Assembly: GCF_036324505.1 (NCBI RefSeq)
Contig: NC_086354.1
Span: forward strand, 8,794,795-8,858,794
From: Eleginops maclovinus
Lineage: Eukaryota; Chordata; Actinopteri; Perciformes; Eleginopidae
Direction: 5' to 3'
DNA length: 64,000 nucleotides
The notes under the pieces were generated by a model. It did not search any database, was not told the origin of the DNA, and was given only the letters and a program-made list of their open reading frames with translations. Each line of letters begins with the position of its first letter. Position 1 is the stretch's first letter. Shown one piece after another: positions 16,131 to 38,524 of the stretch. The position numbers and the translations under genes are program-made.

Positions 16131-19100
16131 CTTCGATGCCGACGCAAATTGCAAGTTGAAAAAGAGGCAACAAAACACAGATGTATAAAAAGAGAAACAG
16201 ACGTAAAGAGAGTGTGAGGCTCTAATCTACTGTACATACGTAGTGATGTACTCTGATTGCACCGACAGTCAATAGATCCCATTAGAAAGAACAATGAGAG
16301 GGAGACCATACACCTCGCACCCAGTTAAACCGCTATTAGTGGGAATGCATGGCAGTCACTATAGAAAGTGTCCAGAGCTGGCATTGTAACTATCTTTTTC
16401 CTGGCAAATTGAGATTCTAAATGTTTGTAAATGTAATGGAAGATGTGCACAATACACAATTTAAAGGGAAGGTAAGAGTCAAAACGTTTTTAAATGTTAA
16501 AATTTAAGTAACAGGTATGTGTAATCCTAAAAGGCATAAACCCAAAGCGAAACATGATGACTATCGACAAAGCTAACTTTAGCTCTGCAAAGCATTTTTA
16601 ATGTTTTGGTTTACTCCCACAGCTCTCACCAACTCTGACACTCTAGTTCTCTCCCCAAAAAGTTAATTATGCTATGCTAATAATGAACTATAAAGTGTAT
16701 TAGCTAAGGGCTTGCAAACAGTCGCTACTATAAGATTTAGATTTAGCCTATAGGAAAAAAGAGTCAAGCTCGTTTACGTTCAAAGTGATAATGGCAAACA
16801 TGTGCCAAAACACGAGAAACCTGCACCAACCTACATTAAGCTCAAGACCTTATATCGATTAAAGTGTAAGACATTCCAATTGCGAAGGCATTTTCTCCCC
16901 CATTAATAGTTTCTTACAGGACAAGGGACAAAGATCCCTCCAAAAAAGTATGCTGATTGCTTTACACAGACGCTCCCTTTTTCTGCCTTTCTTCAGAGAA
17001 CACAGCCAAGTGGTCTAATAAACTCTCTTCTTGAGCTTCCTGCCTGGCGTCCTGCATCCTAACAGCCCTTCATGTCTATGATCAGCAGCTAGAAGGGATC
17101 CTCCAGGGTGCACGTAAGCGGCAGTTAGGGAAATGACCGGTGGTTAGGATGAGGAACATGCATGTTTAGGCCTGGGAGGGGCGGTAGGAGGTGCGGGCAT
17201 GATTTGCGTATGGCTTTGTCTGCAGGTGTGCAAGACAGTGGGAAGTCCATACATCTCAGGACGCATGGTATGATCAGGGAAGGGTGAAATCCTCATAGGG
17301 GTGAGGGCTATAGCTGTGCGTAATGCATATGTTCATGTTGTCAGTATGCAAGAACATCTCTGCTGTGTGTGTAAAATAGTAGTCTCGGAGGCCCTCTAAG
17401 GCAGCAGGTATCCAGCTCTTGCGCATCAACCTAATAAATCTCCCCGAAAACATGGACTTCACCCCCTATGGAAATTACAGCGGAATTATTAGCACACACA
17501 AACAAATATGAGCGCACACACATGCCTTTTCTTAAGCCTCATTACTGCTAATACTGCTTCACATAGGTAGATTTACGATCGGGCATGTGTACAGACAGCT
17601 AATCAGCGACAGACCACAAAGGGCCCCTCTGTGGCTTGAAGATGAAGATAAGCATCGGCCCATTCACACACACATGCACTTACACCTGTAGCTAGCAGAT
17701 AAGCGCTGGCCTTTCACGGGTAGAAACAACAGGTTCTGATTTACTACTTTGGATAACTGCAACAAAATGCCTACTGATTATACTTTCCCCGCCATGTGTG
17801 TGTGAGAGAGAGAAAGTGGTAGGCAGTTGATTTGTACGGTCTCTCTGATGAAAGCAATATGTCACTGGGTGGCTACACGTGTCAGCCGGTATCATGTATG
17901 GCTGCATCTGCGCGCATTGTGTGCGTGGCGTGTAAAGGTTGCGTCGCAGATTTACAGTCGTCTCCCATGGCGAAACAACCAACACGGTTCCTCCTGTAAC
18001 GACTGACAATGGACGCTGGATTAACGGTCCACCTTCAGCCTGCCTCCCGTCTCTTCCTTGCCCTCCCTCCTTCTTTCTCTGCCTCGCTGTGTCTCTCCGC
18101 TTGTTAAAATCCGGCTCCTAATTAGTGCTTGTGGAGCCTGGTGATATACTATCTGCTATCTTTCTTACACGCCGAGAAGAAAAGGAGACATTTATTTTAG
18201 TGGTCTTTGGTCTTTTCTCTTCTGCGTCGCCTGGACGGTGTCTGATTCCTTATCTGCCCTGCGCCCTCTCTCACTGTCTTTTGTTCGGCATTTAGCACCT
18301 CTTTTTCTTTCTGTTTGACTGTTGCTATGTCAAATTATGCCTTGTTTAGACCGGCAATAAAAACTATGTCCAAAAATGGTTGCCTCCTCGTTCATTAGAA
18401 CCATTGCGTTGACGCAGTAGGGATCCCAGGGCAGAAGACTGAACCAAAGAATCTTCCAGACACACTTTTTCCCAGCAAAAAACCACACAACAGAAACAAT
18501 CACTTCTTGTTTGTACTCGTCATGACAGACTTGGCCACATCCAGAGTTACTGGTGAAAATGTCAAAACAGTGTTTAAAACAAAAAGACTTTGGGTTCTCT
18601 GCAATCTCATATTAGTCTATCAATGGAGAAGAACACGAGGGAAGTTGTACATCTGTATTCATCCAATCTCGATATCAATTCGCTATAGGTCTGGCGACGA
18701 TAAGCCTCTGATGACGAAGGGGCATTATTTTTGGGTTGCATTGAAGCAAATTAAAGAATATCTGCTTGCACAAAAATACAATGGACGCATTCCAATTTTT
18801 TTCTGGTGTGATATTGTGCTTCCTCTTAATATTTAAATAGTGTACGCCATCCTAATTGGTGAGAAACTGGTGGACCCTGCCAGTGACGACGCAAAATCTT
18901 ATATGACGAGGTAAATAATGAGGAGAAATACGCTGAATTGCATTAGCAGGAAAAATGGCTCACGTTGTTTGAAAATGAAGGTACTAATTACATATAAAAA
19001 AAACCAAAACTTAAAAATAATTTGCACACGTTTTTCTATTATAATTGTCTTTTTTTTTTTTTTTTAAAGGGCAATTGAAGCGTCCATGTGTTTTAAAATC

Positions 19101-19679
19101 TATAACAAAGAGTTGGAATTGTGCAAAACAGTAGCAGACTGGGGTCAAGAGAGAAGCACTTACACTCAACAAATGAGTACAATTGGTTAAACCTCACCTG
19201 TGCTGGATACCAACAAATCCAAAAGACTTGTCCAGAGTTTGTTTGCATTATTCATACAAGTGTTATAGGGAATTGTTGCACTGATCAGCTTTAATTTTTG
19301 CATTTCATTCTCTTGTTGTTTTACCGTGTATATCTTCTCTGTTCTGCTTCCCTTCTGTCTCTCTCTCAGCGCTGATGCCATAGATCTCTCTAACAGGCAC
19401 TATCTGCAGCCCTAAGCCCTAATGAGGCATCATAAGGCGAACAGTTTGCAGCAGCGCCGCGCTCCTCTTTTATTTGCCAAACCATATCTCTTCCTCTCAC
19501 CCCTCCCGACTGCCCTCTCCTCGTCTCTCAATTGCTCTATCAGTCTGCCCTGTTCACCATATCTCTCCCTCTCTGTCTCTTTCCTCCCCTCGCCCTCTCC
19601 CTCTCTCTCTCTTTTGCGCTTCCCGCCATTGTGTTTTATCTCTCTTCTCATTCACCCGTTGAGCTCCCCTCTCCCTGTC

Positions 19680-19870
19680 GTGGTGGTTTGAATCATATCT
19701 GGCCGTCTACATATGCTAAAGCCTGTGTAATTACAGCAGCTCTTAAATAAAGACACGCTCCTAAAGCTGTCGACTGGAATCACGGCCAAACAAGGCAGGA
19801 GGGGCCTCCCGGCAGCAACAAAGCTGTCATAGATAGCTATGGATATATCACCGGCAAGGATGAGGGCAGA
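19680..19870. promoter_or_regulatory. Candidate conserved block D
   Basis: Unique sequence with CATATG E-box (near 19711), GTGTAATTACAGC (near 19724) and GCTGTCGACTGGAATCACGG (near 19767). Confidence 0.3.
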
Positions 19871-21218
19871 GGGAGGGAGTGGGAAAAATATATTTCACAT
19901 ATTGTCTGAGACAGAGCGAGGGTAGATCCTCCTCCTCTAAAGTTTAATCATGTTTTCATTGAGGGGGGAATGTGAGAAAATGGAATAAGATGGGAGGAAA
20001 CAGAAGACACTTGATAAAAGCGGGGATCAGTGTAATGTTGTGGACAAAGCTGATAATGGTCTTATTTATTCAGGGATAACACCAGTAAGCATTGTTATTA
20101 TACTAACCCTAATTGGAATATCATTAAGCCTTTATAGGGTTTAGTTGGAAAAATCCATTCAATGATATGTTCTGGAAAGATGCTTCCATGGGGGCTAACC
20201 ATGTATGGTGGAATGATCAATATTATAAAGTGATGAAATTCATCTGAAATGTATAGGTAGAAATGTATCACGTCAGAACTCTAACACTTTAACCTAGAAC
20301 ATTGAAGAATCAAAGCTCATCGTGAAATTACTCAAATTGGATGAGAACCATATTTTCTGAGTTTTGAGGGGCACAGCTAGATTAAACCGCACATCTTCCA
20401 GAAATACCTGGGTTTAGAAGCTTGGGACTACTGGCAGGGCTGGTCCATGAACTAGCTGGATTGACAATCCTATTATTCAGCTTGTTTTCAGATTAGTTTT
20501 TTTGTTCCACGTCAAATAAAAACAGGTCTTTTTAAACGTAGTTCTCTATGAAGATACACATTGGAAGAATTCTCTTTGACAAAATGAGCATCACAAGACT
20601 TCATCCAACCCTTATGAGTGATAGAAAGTCTCCATTCTGTAAAATGATTTCCCCTCTAACTAACAAAGACATCTATTCAAGCCGTTACATGTCTGTGCAG
20701 GTCTTTGACCGCTGAGTCCTCCTCCAGTAGGCTAACGTCAATATTATCCATGCATCCCTGAGTTTAAGGATTTTATTTTGGGGTTCTTCTGTATATCACT
20801 CTGTCTGTTCTTGAATTTTAAGTGACTAAATGAGAAATCCATGTGAAGGGCTCATATTTCCCCAAGTATTCCATGTCATTTTTACAATTTATTCTACTGT
20901 TTCTTCGACTTTTTCTTCATCTTCTTTACAGACTCATTATCCCACTGATTGCTTAGCTTTCCCGTGCTCTCCTCATTTTTAACTCCTCCACATCTACCTT
21001 TAACACATCTTTGTCTTATCCCATCTTCCGCCATCTCTTCATCCTCCCACTCGCTCCCCCCCTCCCTCCTTCAATTCCTTGCTCTCTCTCATAGTCCTGA
21101 CTTCTGTAATTCATCAGTGCAAGCAGCAGTTCAGATTGATCAGCCTCTAAAGGCAGTGCTGTGTGTGCTGCTGATGTAGCAGTAACCTCAGCTGAATAGT
21201 GAGCAGTGTGCGCCCATT

Positions 21219-24477
<3,259 letters not shown>

Positions 24478-24810
24478 CAGAGCAGGGTCAGCATGCAGGC
24501 TGCCGACATTATATCACGACCCTTCCATGATGTAGACAGCAACCCCGTCATGTAGGGGGTCTTTTCCTCCACCCCACACACACTCAAACACAAACTGCAA
24601 TGACCGGTTGCCCCGAGCGACCAGCTATTACCAGAGACCTGGCGCTGTGCATGTGTGCCAGGTCGCAAAACATGTGACCCACCAGAAACACGCATGCTTG
24701 CAAAGAGCCGTCCTGACATTGATGCAAAGTCAACCTGTCCCGTCCATTTATTGCTATAGTTAGCCACTGTTGGGATAGGTTCATAGGAACAGTGGCTCAA
24801 ATGAATATGT

Positions 24811-24818
24811 GTCATGTG
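24811..24818. repeat. Left 8-bp target-site duplication of the hAT element
   Basis: GTCATGTG, identical to the octamer at 25707-25714. The undamaged duplication argues for a fairly recent insertion. Confidence 0.9.
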
Positions 24819-25706
24819 CAGAGTTGGGTGTAACGCGTTACAAAAGTAACAGAGTTACAGTAATGTATAACTTTTTTGCTGTAACGCAGTAATGTAACGC
24901 ATTACTTCTGAAATGTGGGTAATATAATACCCGTTACAATTCTAAGTAACGCAGTTACAACACATTTCAACCCGAAATGATGTGGTGTTTTGTTTCTAAG
25001 AATTCACAAACATCGCGAGACATTCCGACACCAGAGCAACAATTGTGCCGGCAGTAATTGTAATTGTAACTCAGTAAGCCTGTTTACTATTGGTTTAGAG
25101 GGCTGCAGAAACAGATTCACAATGCAGAGCTGCAGGCTCGGAGAAGAGAAAAGAAAAACACACGAATGCGCACAGGCCAAAACTAAAGAAGGTAACTTTC
25201 TGTCGGTCTGCTCTGCTGCTTGAACCCTGAGCAGTTAAGAGTCTCATGGCAGAGTGTTGAAGATTTGCAGCTTCAGTCCTCTGTGGAATCATCGGCTTTT
25301 AGAAAGCTTGTCAGCAAAATCCCCGTTAACACACCAATGACAAGGTGAGCTAACGCTGCCATAGAGTCTCGCTCATATACAGCAGGTTACAGGGCCGTAC
25401 AGAGGCTCCACTAACATGTCATTAATAACACACAGAGACGTGATGTTACCAGTATCACATATTATTCAGCTCACTTAAACGGAGCATGAGTTTAATTTCA
25501 GTTAATGAGCTGCAATAAACTACATGTTAGCATTTAAAGCCACAATTTTGCGGTTATTTTGGTGAAAGTAACTCAAAGTAACACTAAAGTAGTGTATCAC
25601 ATTACAGTTCAGAGACAGTAATAATGTAATGTAACTTATTACTTTAAAAAGACAGTAATAAGTAATATGTACTGTATTACATTTTGGAAGTAATTGCCCA
25701 TCACTG
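24819..25706. mobile_element. Complete non-autonomous hAT element (MITE-like, 888 bp)
   Basis: The element begins CAGAGTTGGGTGTAACGC and ends in the inverted form of CAGTGATGGGCAATTAC. It is flanked on both sides by the identical octamer GTCATGTG (24811-24818 and 25707-25714), the 8-bp target duplication typical of hAT. Both subterminal regions are packed with GTAAC/GTTAC motifs (such as GTAACGCGTTAC), as in abundant fish hAT-derived elements. The middle is about 500 bp of unique sequence with short frames only and no transposase, so movement would have needed an enzyme in trans. Confidence 0.9.
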
Positions 25707-25714
25707 GTCATGTG
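25707..25714. repeat. Right 8-bp target-site duplication of the hAT element
   Basis: GTCATGTG directly follows the terminal CATCACTG and matches the left copy without mismatch. Confidence 0.9.
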
Positions 25715-30959
<5,245 letters not shown>

Positions 30960-31201
30960 GTTCGCTCGCATCATGGCCGCCATCAGCAGTAACCAATCAG
31001 ATTTGATGAATAATTCAATATTAAAGAGGGTGTGACCAAGACGGGAGGGGTGTGCTCTTCCAAGCAAGTGGGCTTTTTGGAAACGGGCCTGCTGTTTGTG
31101 TGTGTGTGTATATGTGTGTGTGAAAGTGAGAAAAGCAAAAAGGGGGGAGGCCTGTCACACTAGACTGCATCCACAAACTGGCTGCAGATTAGATTACTGA
31201 G

Positions 31202-31320
31202 GAGAGGAGAGGGGGGTGAGGAGGAGAGATGGAGATGAGGACAGAATGTAAGGTGGAGAAGGATGGAGGCGAAGGGAAGCTAGGAGGAAAGTGTGACAGT
31301 GGCAGACCAGAGAGGAATAT
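31202..31320 (+). repeat. Purine-rich tract
   Basis: GGAGAGGAGAGGGGGGTGAG and following sequence, about 120 bp of mainly A/G. Confidence 0.65.
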
Positions 31321-31670
31321 CTTTTAACACATCTGCATTAGGAGGTGTGGAGAAATAAGCTTCTGCCAGACTTCCAAGATACGACATGTAGCATTCTATA
31401 AAGTAGAATAAACATTTACACTTTATATCGTTTTCAAAATAAGAGGCGGTCTTTGGTAAAGTTAAACCATGACTTCGAGGATTGCTACGCTAGTGAGGAA
31501 GATGAAACATGTTGAAACCATTCACATATACAAGAAGTTCTGGCAATGGTTCAGTATAAACCTGAAAAAAAAGAGAAATTTTTGTGCAAAAACTACATCT
31601 TTCCCAAAAATTCCATCAAAATATAAAAGACAGTAAGGTGCATTCCGGGCTGTAGCATGCCATGACCTTA

Positions 31671-31718
31671 TGTGTGTGTGTGTGTGTGTGTGTGTCTGTG
31701 TGTGTGTGTGTGTGTGTA
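31671..31718. repeat. Short (TG)n array
   Basis: TG interrupted once by TGTC. Confidence 0.93.
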
Positions 31719-31878
31719 CACATATTAAAAGCTAAATGTGTGTTGTGTTGCCAGGTGTGCTGTGGTTGTATGAGGCTCAGTGGAGTTTTAACGCAGGAGG
31801 TTTTATTGGCCAGGCTGACATCACCCGGGGAACAAAGTGGAATTCCGGAACTTGGGACGTTATGGACCTGGACCTGGG

Positions 31879-32158
<280 letters not shown>

Positions 32159-32499
32159 AAAGAGAGTTAGAGAGACAGAGAGACTTTCTTTGTGCTACAG
32201 GAATTGTGTCATTTCCCCCTCCAGAGCAACCCGTTTTTTAGATCTCCCTGAATGCTAAGCGATATTCTTTCTTAATTTGTATACATGTTTCTAATTACTG
32301 AATCACGTAAAACAGCAGCATTACGACAATACCTTAGCAGGTGTTTAGAAAAAAAAATCCCATTATACGCAAAAACAGAAACGACTCTTGAGGCTAGATA
32401 GTATTTTGCGGGGAACCACAGAGGGAATCCTCTCATCTCATTTGCTATCCTCCATTTGCCTTACACCAGCTCCAGTGGCTCATTTGTACACCAACTCCT

Positions 32500-32711
32500 C
32501 CACACACACACACACACACACACACACGACTACAACACACACACACACACACACACAGTGATCTGTGTCCAAATGGAGTGGCTGGGCCGACAAAAGGTTC
32601 GACAGGAAGCGACTAATCCTTGATCTGCGCCGAACGCAACAATGACTGCAAGACGAATCACACCAAGTGACACACACACACGATTGCACGGGACACACAC
32701 ACACACACACA
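32500..32711. repeat. Cluster of four short CA runs
   Basis: CA at 32500-32526, 32536-32558, 32670-32680 and 32693-32711, broken by unique DNA. Confidence 0.88.
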
Positions 32712-33112
32712 GACAATTGCCTCTTGCCACCCAGTGAGTGAGAAAGGGAGGGGACTTGCTGGAAAGAGAGATGGATAGAGAATATTTTCACATCCCAATG
32801 ACTATTACATTTAACGTTTCTAAACTCAAAATAATTAGAAACCCTCCTCGTGTGAGCGGGGTATGGATCCGATGCATGCAGGCTGGTATTGACAGGAAAA
32901 CAGACACACACTCCTCACCCTGGGGGAGCTGCCAGAAGGGCAGGAGGGCACACACTTGGGGGTAAACAAAGCCACCACAAGAAGGACAGTACCCGATGTG
33001 TGTGTGTGTGCGTGTGGGTGAGTGAGTGTGTGTGTGGCACTCAGTGGAGACTGACAGGGAGGCAACATGAGAGGGACAAGCCTTTTAACATCTGGCTAAG
33101 CACTGACAGGAA

Positions 33113-33175
<63 letters not shown>
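33113..33175. repeat. (CA)31 microsatellite
   Basis: Perfect CA for about 63 bp. Confidence 0.96.
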
Positions 33176-33177
<2 letters not shown>

Positions 33178-34370
33178 CTAGGCAGGAGAGTCCCAGTCCT
33201 AATTATTAGAACACTCTTACTTAACTTAACCCTGCCACTAGACCGTGACAGGCAGAGATGGAAGGGGGAGAGAGGGGGGAAGGAGAGGTGGAGGAGGGGA
33301 GATTTTTGTGAGGACATGGGAAGGATGAGCGTTCTATCTCCTTGGCTGATTTTTTAACTCTTCACATGCCGTGGCAGGGAAAAACGCGTTGTAAAAGGAC
33401 AGGAAATGAGTGAAAGCAACCTGCAGAAGCCTCTCCCACAAAGTTTGATTGACAATCGGACTATTGGGAAGAGTAATGCCTGTGTAGCACTCACAGCAAG
33501 ATTCAATACAAAATATGTTTGTCAGCCATTAACATCACTATAATCCATATTCCCTATGAGAGAAAGTTAATTTTTTCTCCACTTATCATTTTTTAAGCTC
33601 CCTCCCTCCCCTCAAAGAAACAACACACATGACATTAGCTCTGTGGAGAAGAAAAAAAGAAGAAACACAGAGTGGAGGCAACGACAAAAAAAGAACAGAA
33701 GAAAGCAGAAGAGAAGGCCTCTCGTGGTGTGTTTTAACAGCTGTGTGTGATGCACTCTGTTAAATGGTGATGGGAATACGAAAAATAGGTTGCCGGGCAA
33801 GTTTCAAAGTCTTGGGTTGTGACTATTTCTCAACCAGACTTCATCGGTTTAGGTCAAATCAGGCATTTTTGACTAAAACTAATTAAAAGTAGGCACATCA
33901 TGTGTAAAGCTACCTGTCCATGATGGGCTGTCTTCAGAATTCCTTTGCTTTTATGTCAGTCAGGCAGATGGGATCTGCATTTCAGCTCTCCATGTCACCG
34001 TCCTCCCTCTTTCCTACATTTTTTTCCCTTATTGCTTTTATCCTTTCTTTTATCTCCTCCCTCATACCTTCCTTTCTCTCTGTACTGAGAGATGTTGGGT
34101 TTATTTTCTTTCCCTTCCAGGCATTGCTGTTTCTTTCTATAGATGTTTGAATCTTTTGGGGGGGATTTAGTGTATTCCTTATTTGTGTGTGTAGTCCATT
34201 GAAGAGTGAAAACAGGAATCAAAAGGAAAGGAAGATGAGGAAGCTGGGTTAGGCATTCAGGGTCAGGTTCACAGTAAATCTCTCAGCCTAGTGAATGTGG
34301 AGAGCAGAGAGAATGTAAACAAACAGACTACAGCTGTCACACACTCATATGAGGAGCACACACACGCTTG

Positions 34371-34374
<4 letters not shown>

Positions 34375-34428
<54 letters not shown>
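34375..34428. repeat. (CA)27 microsatellite
   Basis: Perfect CA after a CACGCTTGCACG lead-in. Confidence 0.96.
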
Positions 34429-34430
<2 letters not shown>

Positions 34431-34589
34431 GAAGGAGGGAGATGGTGAAGAGGCGAAGAAAAAACAAAGATGATGGAACGTGTACTAACACACAAAGCTT
34501 CACATTGACACGTCGCGCAAAATCATCAAATCCCCTCCACAAACAAACAAGTGCATTACGAAGGGTGGGGTGAGGGTGGGATGGGGAGG

Positions 34590-34760
34590 ATTGTGTAATT
34601 TGTCAACATTCCCATTAATTCCAATCACACATCCCATAATTCCATTCTCTCTTCCAGTGTAAATGCACAAAAACCCTCTCCGGCTTTATTCCTCCTCTTA
34701 AACCTTATACAGTAAATGCTAATAGCTTTCACAGTGATATGACATGCACAGTCCTCTTAA
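34590..34760. promoter_or_regulatory. Candidate conserved block E
   Basis: Unique sequence with CCCATTAATTCC, CCCATAATTCC and AATGCTAATAGC cores. This is a weak composition-only call. Confidence 0.25.
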
Positions 34761-35159
34761 GGCATGAGGGGGCCTTTATGTGCAGGTTTAGCATCTGACA
34801 GGTTAGCAGGTTTAGTTAACAGCCAACGTGCCTGCCGGTGCAGAGGGGGGATTTTGGAGGGCTTAGCTCCGAGTAGGCCACTGTTGCTTGGAGTGGCAGG
34901 CTTGACAGAACTGCGTGCAGGGAAGTTAGCGGTTTTTAGTTTTAGTGTGAAGCTAAGAAAAAGGGATCACCTTCACACCTGGGATTAACTAGCATGAGAG
35001 ATGATTGGATTGTAATAGGATATAATTAAAAATATGAGACGTAAATGGATGCAAGAAAGGTGAAAAAGTAGCAGTGTTAACAATCTGCTTTACATTTAAG
35101 ATAGGGTTACTTAAATCTTTTTTTCACAACACTAAGTAGTTCTTCCATTACAACTATGC

Positions 35160-35550
35160 CTGAAAGGGAGTTGCAGCTAAGGTGTTAAAGGAAAAAATCA
35201 TACCACAAACAAACCTACTGTAATGCTATTTTAATGCCATCTCAGAAAGGCTAAGCTAGAGACAAGTAACTTATTGGTGGGTGTAGTTTGGTACACATAG
35301 TTCCTAAAAAATATCACACACCTCACAATAAGCTATGTGCATTATTTTGAACCAGGTCATGATTTCTGGGAATTGACGTTGCTGTTCAAGTTTTCCAAAT
35401 GTAGTTTTGGGCGCTTTCGGCACAACACGCTTACTGCCATTAAGTTCCCTTATACTCCAGAGAAGCAAATCATCTCTGAGGCCCTATATCTTCAAAACTC
35501 ACTCTAAAACAAGACAGATTTCGGTGTGAACTGTCCCTTTGAGGCCCTGT
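35160..35550. repeat. Possible old interspersed repeat
   Basis: The phrase GGTGTGAACTGTCCCTTTG at about 35522-35540 resembles ends of dispersed fish repeats. No inverted termini or target duplication found. Confidence 0.25.
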
Positions 35551-36519
35551 GACATTCCATACTGGAAAGTGGACATGCAGGAAGTTCTGTTTCTAAGTGA
35601 AAGGCAACATCATCTGTTTCCTGTTAGCTATAATCAGACGCACATGTAATTTATTTAGTAGAGAGATATCAGCATTTTAACGACAGCTATAAATTGCGTC
35701 CATATAAATAATTAGAACATGATTAAGGTACAGATTTATTGGCTGAAATGGCTCAAAGTCCATGAGTCAGACTTAAATGTGCAATCTCATTGCACTGGAT
35801 GGACCCTTGTGATGGTAAAGAGTTTCTCAAACTCAGCATATACTAAATATACTGAGAGTTAAGTTGTTGAAAACATTTGCATTGAATTGTGTTTTATGTT
35901 ACTGCTTGCTTTATTTGTAATTTTCAAACTTCTACAAATATTATTAATTATCTTCCCAGATAATCTCTGTATGACACGGTATTATCCGGAGTAATATAAA
36001 CCCTTTTTTTCATGGTGAGACTTTCGAGGGATATGTGTGAAGCAGCACGAAGGCTGCTAGTTAGCTAATGTGTGTGTGAAGCAGCAATAGCACTGTTCTC
36101 ATGGGATTTTACCAAAGTGTTGTTTGTTCTTTACGCCTCCACTGGATAGCCAAAACCAGTGAAGGAGAACCCATAATTCTTTGCTGTGAGCAGTGCCTCT
36201 GCACATCCAATTGCATTAGAAGCCTATGGTAGAGATGGAGGCTACTTGTGCCAAGATTTAACCTGATTAGATACAGATCCAGCCGTTCCAAAAGACAGCA
36301 CAGGAGCCCCGTGCCCATCTCCCATTCTATTTCGGGCTTGTCTTAGTGATCGCAAATCTGTAGTGATAACATGGCACCAACCACAAATCTATTAAGCTCC
36401 AATGGCTTTTGCTTAAAGTTGCCATAAATGATGAAACGCATATTTCAAATGCATGCAAAAAATGTTTTGTATTAGCATCTAATGAGGTTACAATTGGATC
36501 TATTTCCTCAGCAATGCCG

Positions 36520-36720
36520 TCATTTCTTTCTTTCTCTTCTATCTTTGTTCTCGTCCCTTTCCAATCTTTCACTTCTCATGCTTCTTTGATATCTTCCTTC
36601 TCCTTCTCATTCCTCCCCAGCCAGCCACTGGGTGTCATTTTCCCAATTTCCTTTTTCCCCATTCCTCCTTTCATCCCTCTCTTTCTCACCCTCTCAGTCT
36701 CTCCTGCGGTGGTCTTTTTA
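36520..36720. repeat. Pyrimidine-rich tract
   Basis: About 200 bp of mainly C/T on the plus strand (purine on the transcribed minus strand). Frames through it are Ser/Phe/Pro-rich artefacts. Confidence 0.65.
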
Positions 36721-36782
36721 TCGGATCAGTCTCAGGTCGTCGCCTCTGTCTCTCATGTGTTCTATCAAGGATGCAACCCTCG

Positions 36783-36783
<1 letters not shown>

Positions 36784-36820
<37 letters not shown>

Positions 36821-36822
36821 CA
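36784..36822. repeat. Short (AC)n array
   Basis: AC with a single ACGC interruption. Confidence 0.93.
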
Positions 36823-37121
36823 CCTTCCAAAAGAGGTGGAGGAGGAATGGAAGTAGGAATATGGCAGTTAAGACAAAAAAAAGGAGATATGAAGTGAATT
36901 CAAGAAAGGAGTAGGAGAATGAGGAAGAATAAGAAACATTTTCTTTTTTTCTATTTTACACATCTCTGTCCGTCTCTCCCAATTTGTCGCTGAGATCCGA
37001 TGCAGCTTGTTGACATGTGTAGGAGATGTTGGGGCTCATTCTGAGAGCTGTCTGTGTGTCTGGAAGAGTGTTTGTGGGTTTGTGCTTGGAGCTCTTACAA
37101 CCCCTCTCCCACCTCCCATTC

Positions 37122-37295
<174 letters not shown>

Positions 37296-37408
37296 GGGCC
37301 TGCCAAGGTTTTGGGTATGTGGGTAAATCTTTTGGCAACAGGGCTGCCAGCGTGGAGCTATGATGAATGCTGATGGCAAAGAGCATGGCCGGTCTCTGAA
37401 CCAGTCAC

Positions 37409-37547
<139 letters not shown>

Positions 37548-37787
37548 TCAGATTCCCAGTGCGTGAGGGCCAAATGGCATCCTTCCACTGGTGAATGCTA
37601 ATGTGACCAGTGGAGCTTGTGGGCTTGTGAAACAAGGATAGGGGGAGCCAGGAGAGATGATGACAAGAGAACATAGATGGGATTGTTTATTGGCGTGTGT
37701 GATGCTAGTGTGTTAACATTTGCATTCTTTTACAAATTGCGGCAAGTTGTACTTTGGTTTTAATTTGAGAGTTAGAATTTGATTTGG

Positions 37788-37788
<1 letters not shown>

Positions 37789-37875
<87 letters not shown>
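37789..37875. repeat. (TG)43 microsatellite
   Basis: Perfect TG, in reverse orientation to the two AC arrays just left; it is the closest array to the rnf220 coding exon (0.65 kb). Confidence 0.97.
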
Positions 37876-37877
<2 letters not shown>

Positions 37878-38514
37878 CAGTGTCTTGCTGCATGGGTTTG
37901 TGCATATGTCAGGTTTAATTATAATTGTTTTCTGTAGAACAACCCTAGAATATGGTGGTTTGAGTTGTTGTTGGATGAGAACTCGAAGTGTTACATTGTG
38001 TTACTAAAAGAAAATGCATGATGGAAAAGTGATGTGTCAGACCCCTCATTTGACCAGATGTATAACATATCACTTTGAATCCGTTCAAGAACAAGTTGGT
38101 GCTGATTTGGGTTGAAGGAAACTTTCACAACAATAACGATTTGAGTGGTTCAATAATGTGTGTCTTACAAACTATTATTCCATAAAGAGGGGTGACAAAT
38201 ATTTATGTAATAAAAAACCAAACATAAACTGTGTCATTTACAAAGAGCCTGGGAAACAGCCTGAAGCAGATTCATAGACTTTCCAAGTCTCTAAACTCTA
38301 CTGGAGGGATGAACACCACTCATCCAAAGCACATTCTCTCATTTTATGTTTGGATAACATTGGCAAAAAGCAATGTTTAATATATGGCCCCAAAATGACT
38401 GCAAAGACCATTGCATATGATCAAATTATAAAGTGATCACTTGCACCCTTTCATGTGTTTCCAGTAATTTGTCACCCATCTGTATGCACAGTGTCCTTGA
38501 GTGCAACGTAAAAT
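37876..38514. other. Intron 2 sequence beside the coding exon
   Basis: AT-rich unique DNA; nothing recognised. Confidence 0.5.
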
Positions 38515-38524
38515 ATTTACTCAC
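38515..38524 (-). other. rnf220: Splice donor of rnf220 exon 2
   Basis: GTGAGTAAAT follows the coding exon directly and fits the GTRAGT consensus. It sits exactly where homology to RNF220 ends: the next in-frame codons would be Glu and then a stop. This leaves a phase-1 intron interrupting a Cys codon. Confidence 0.9.
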
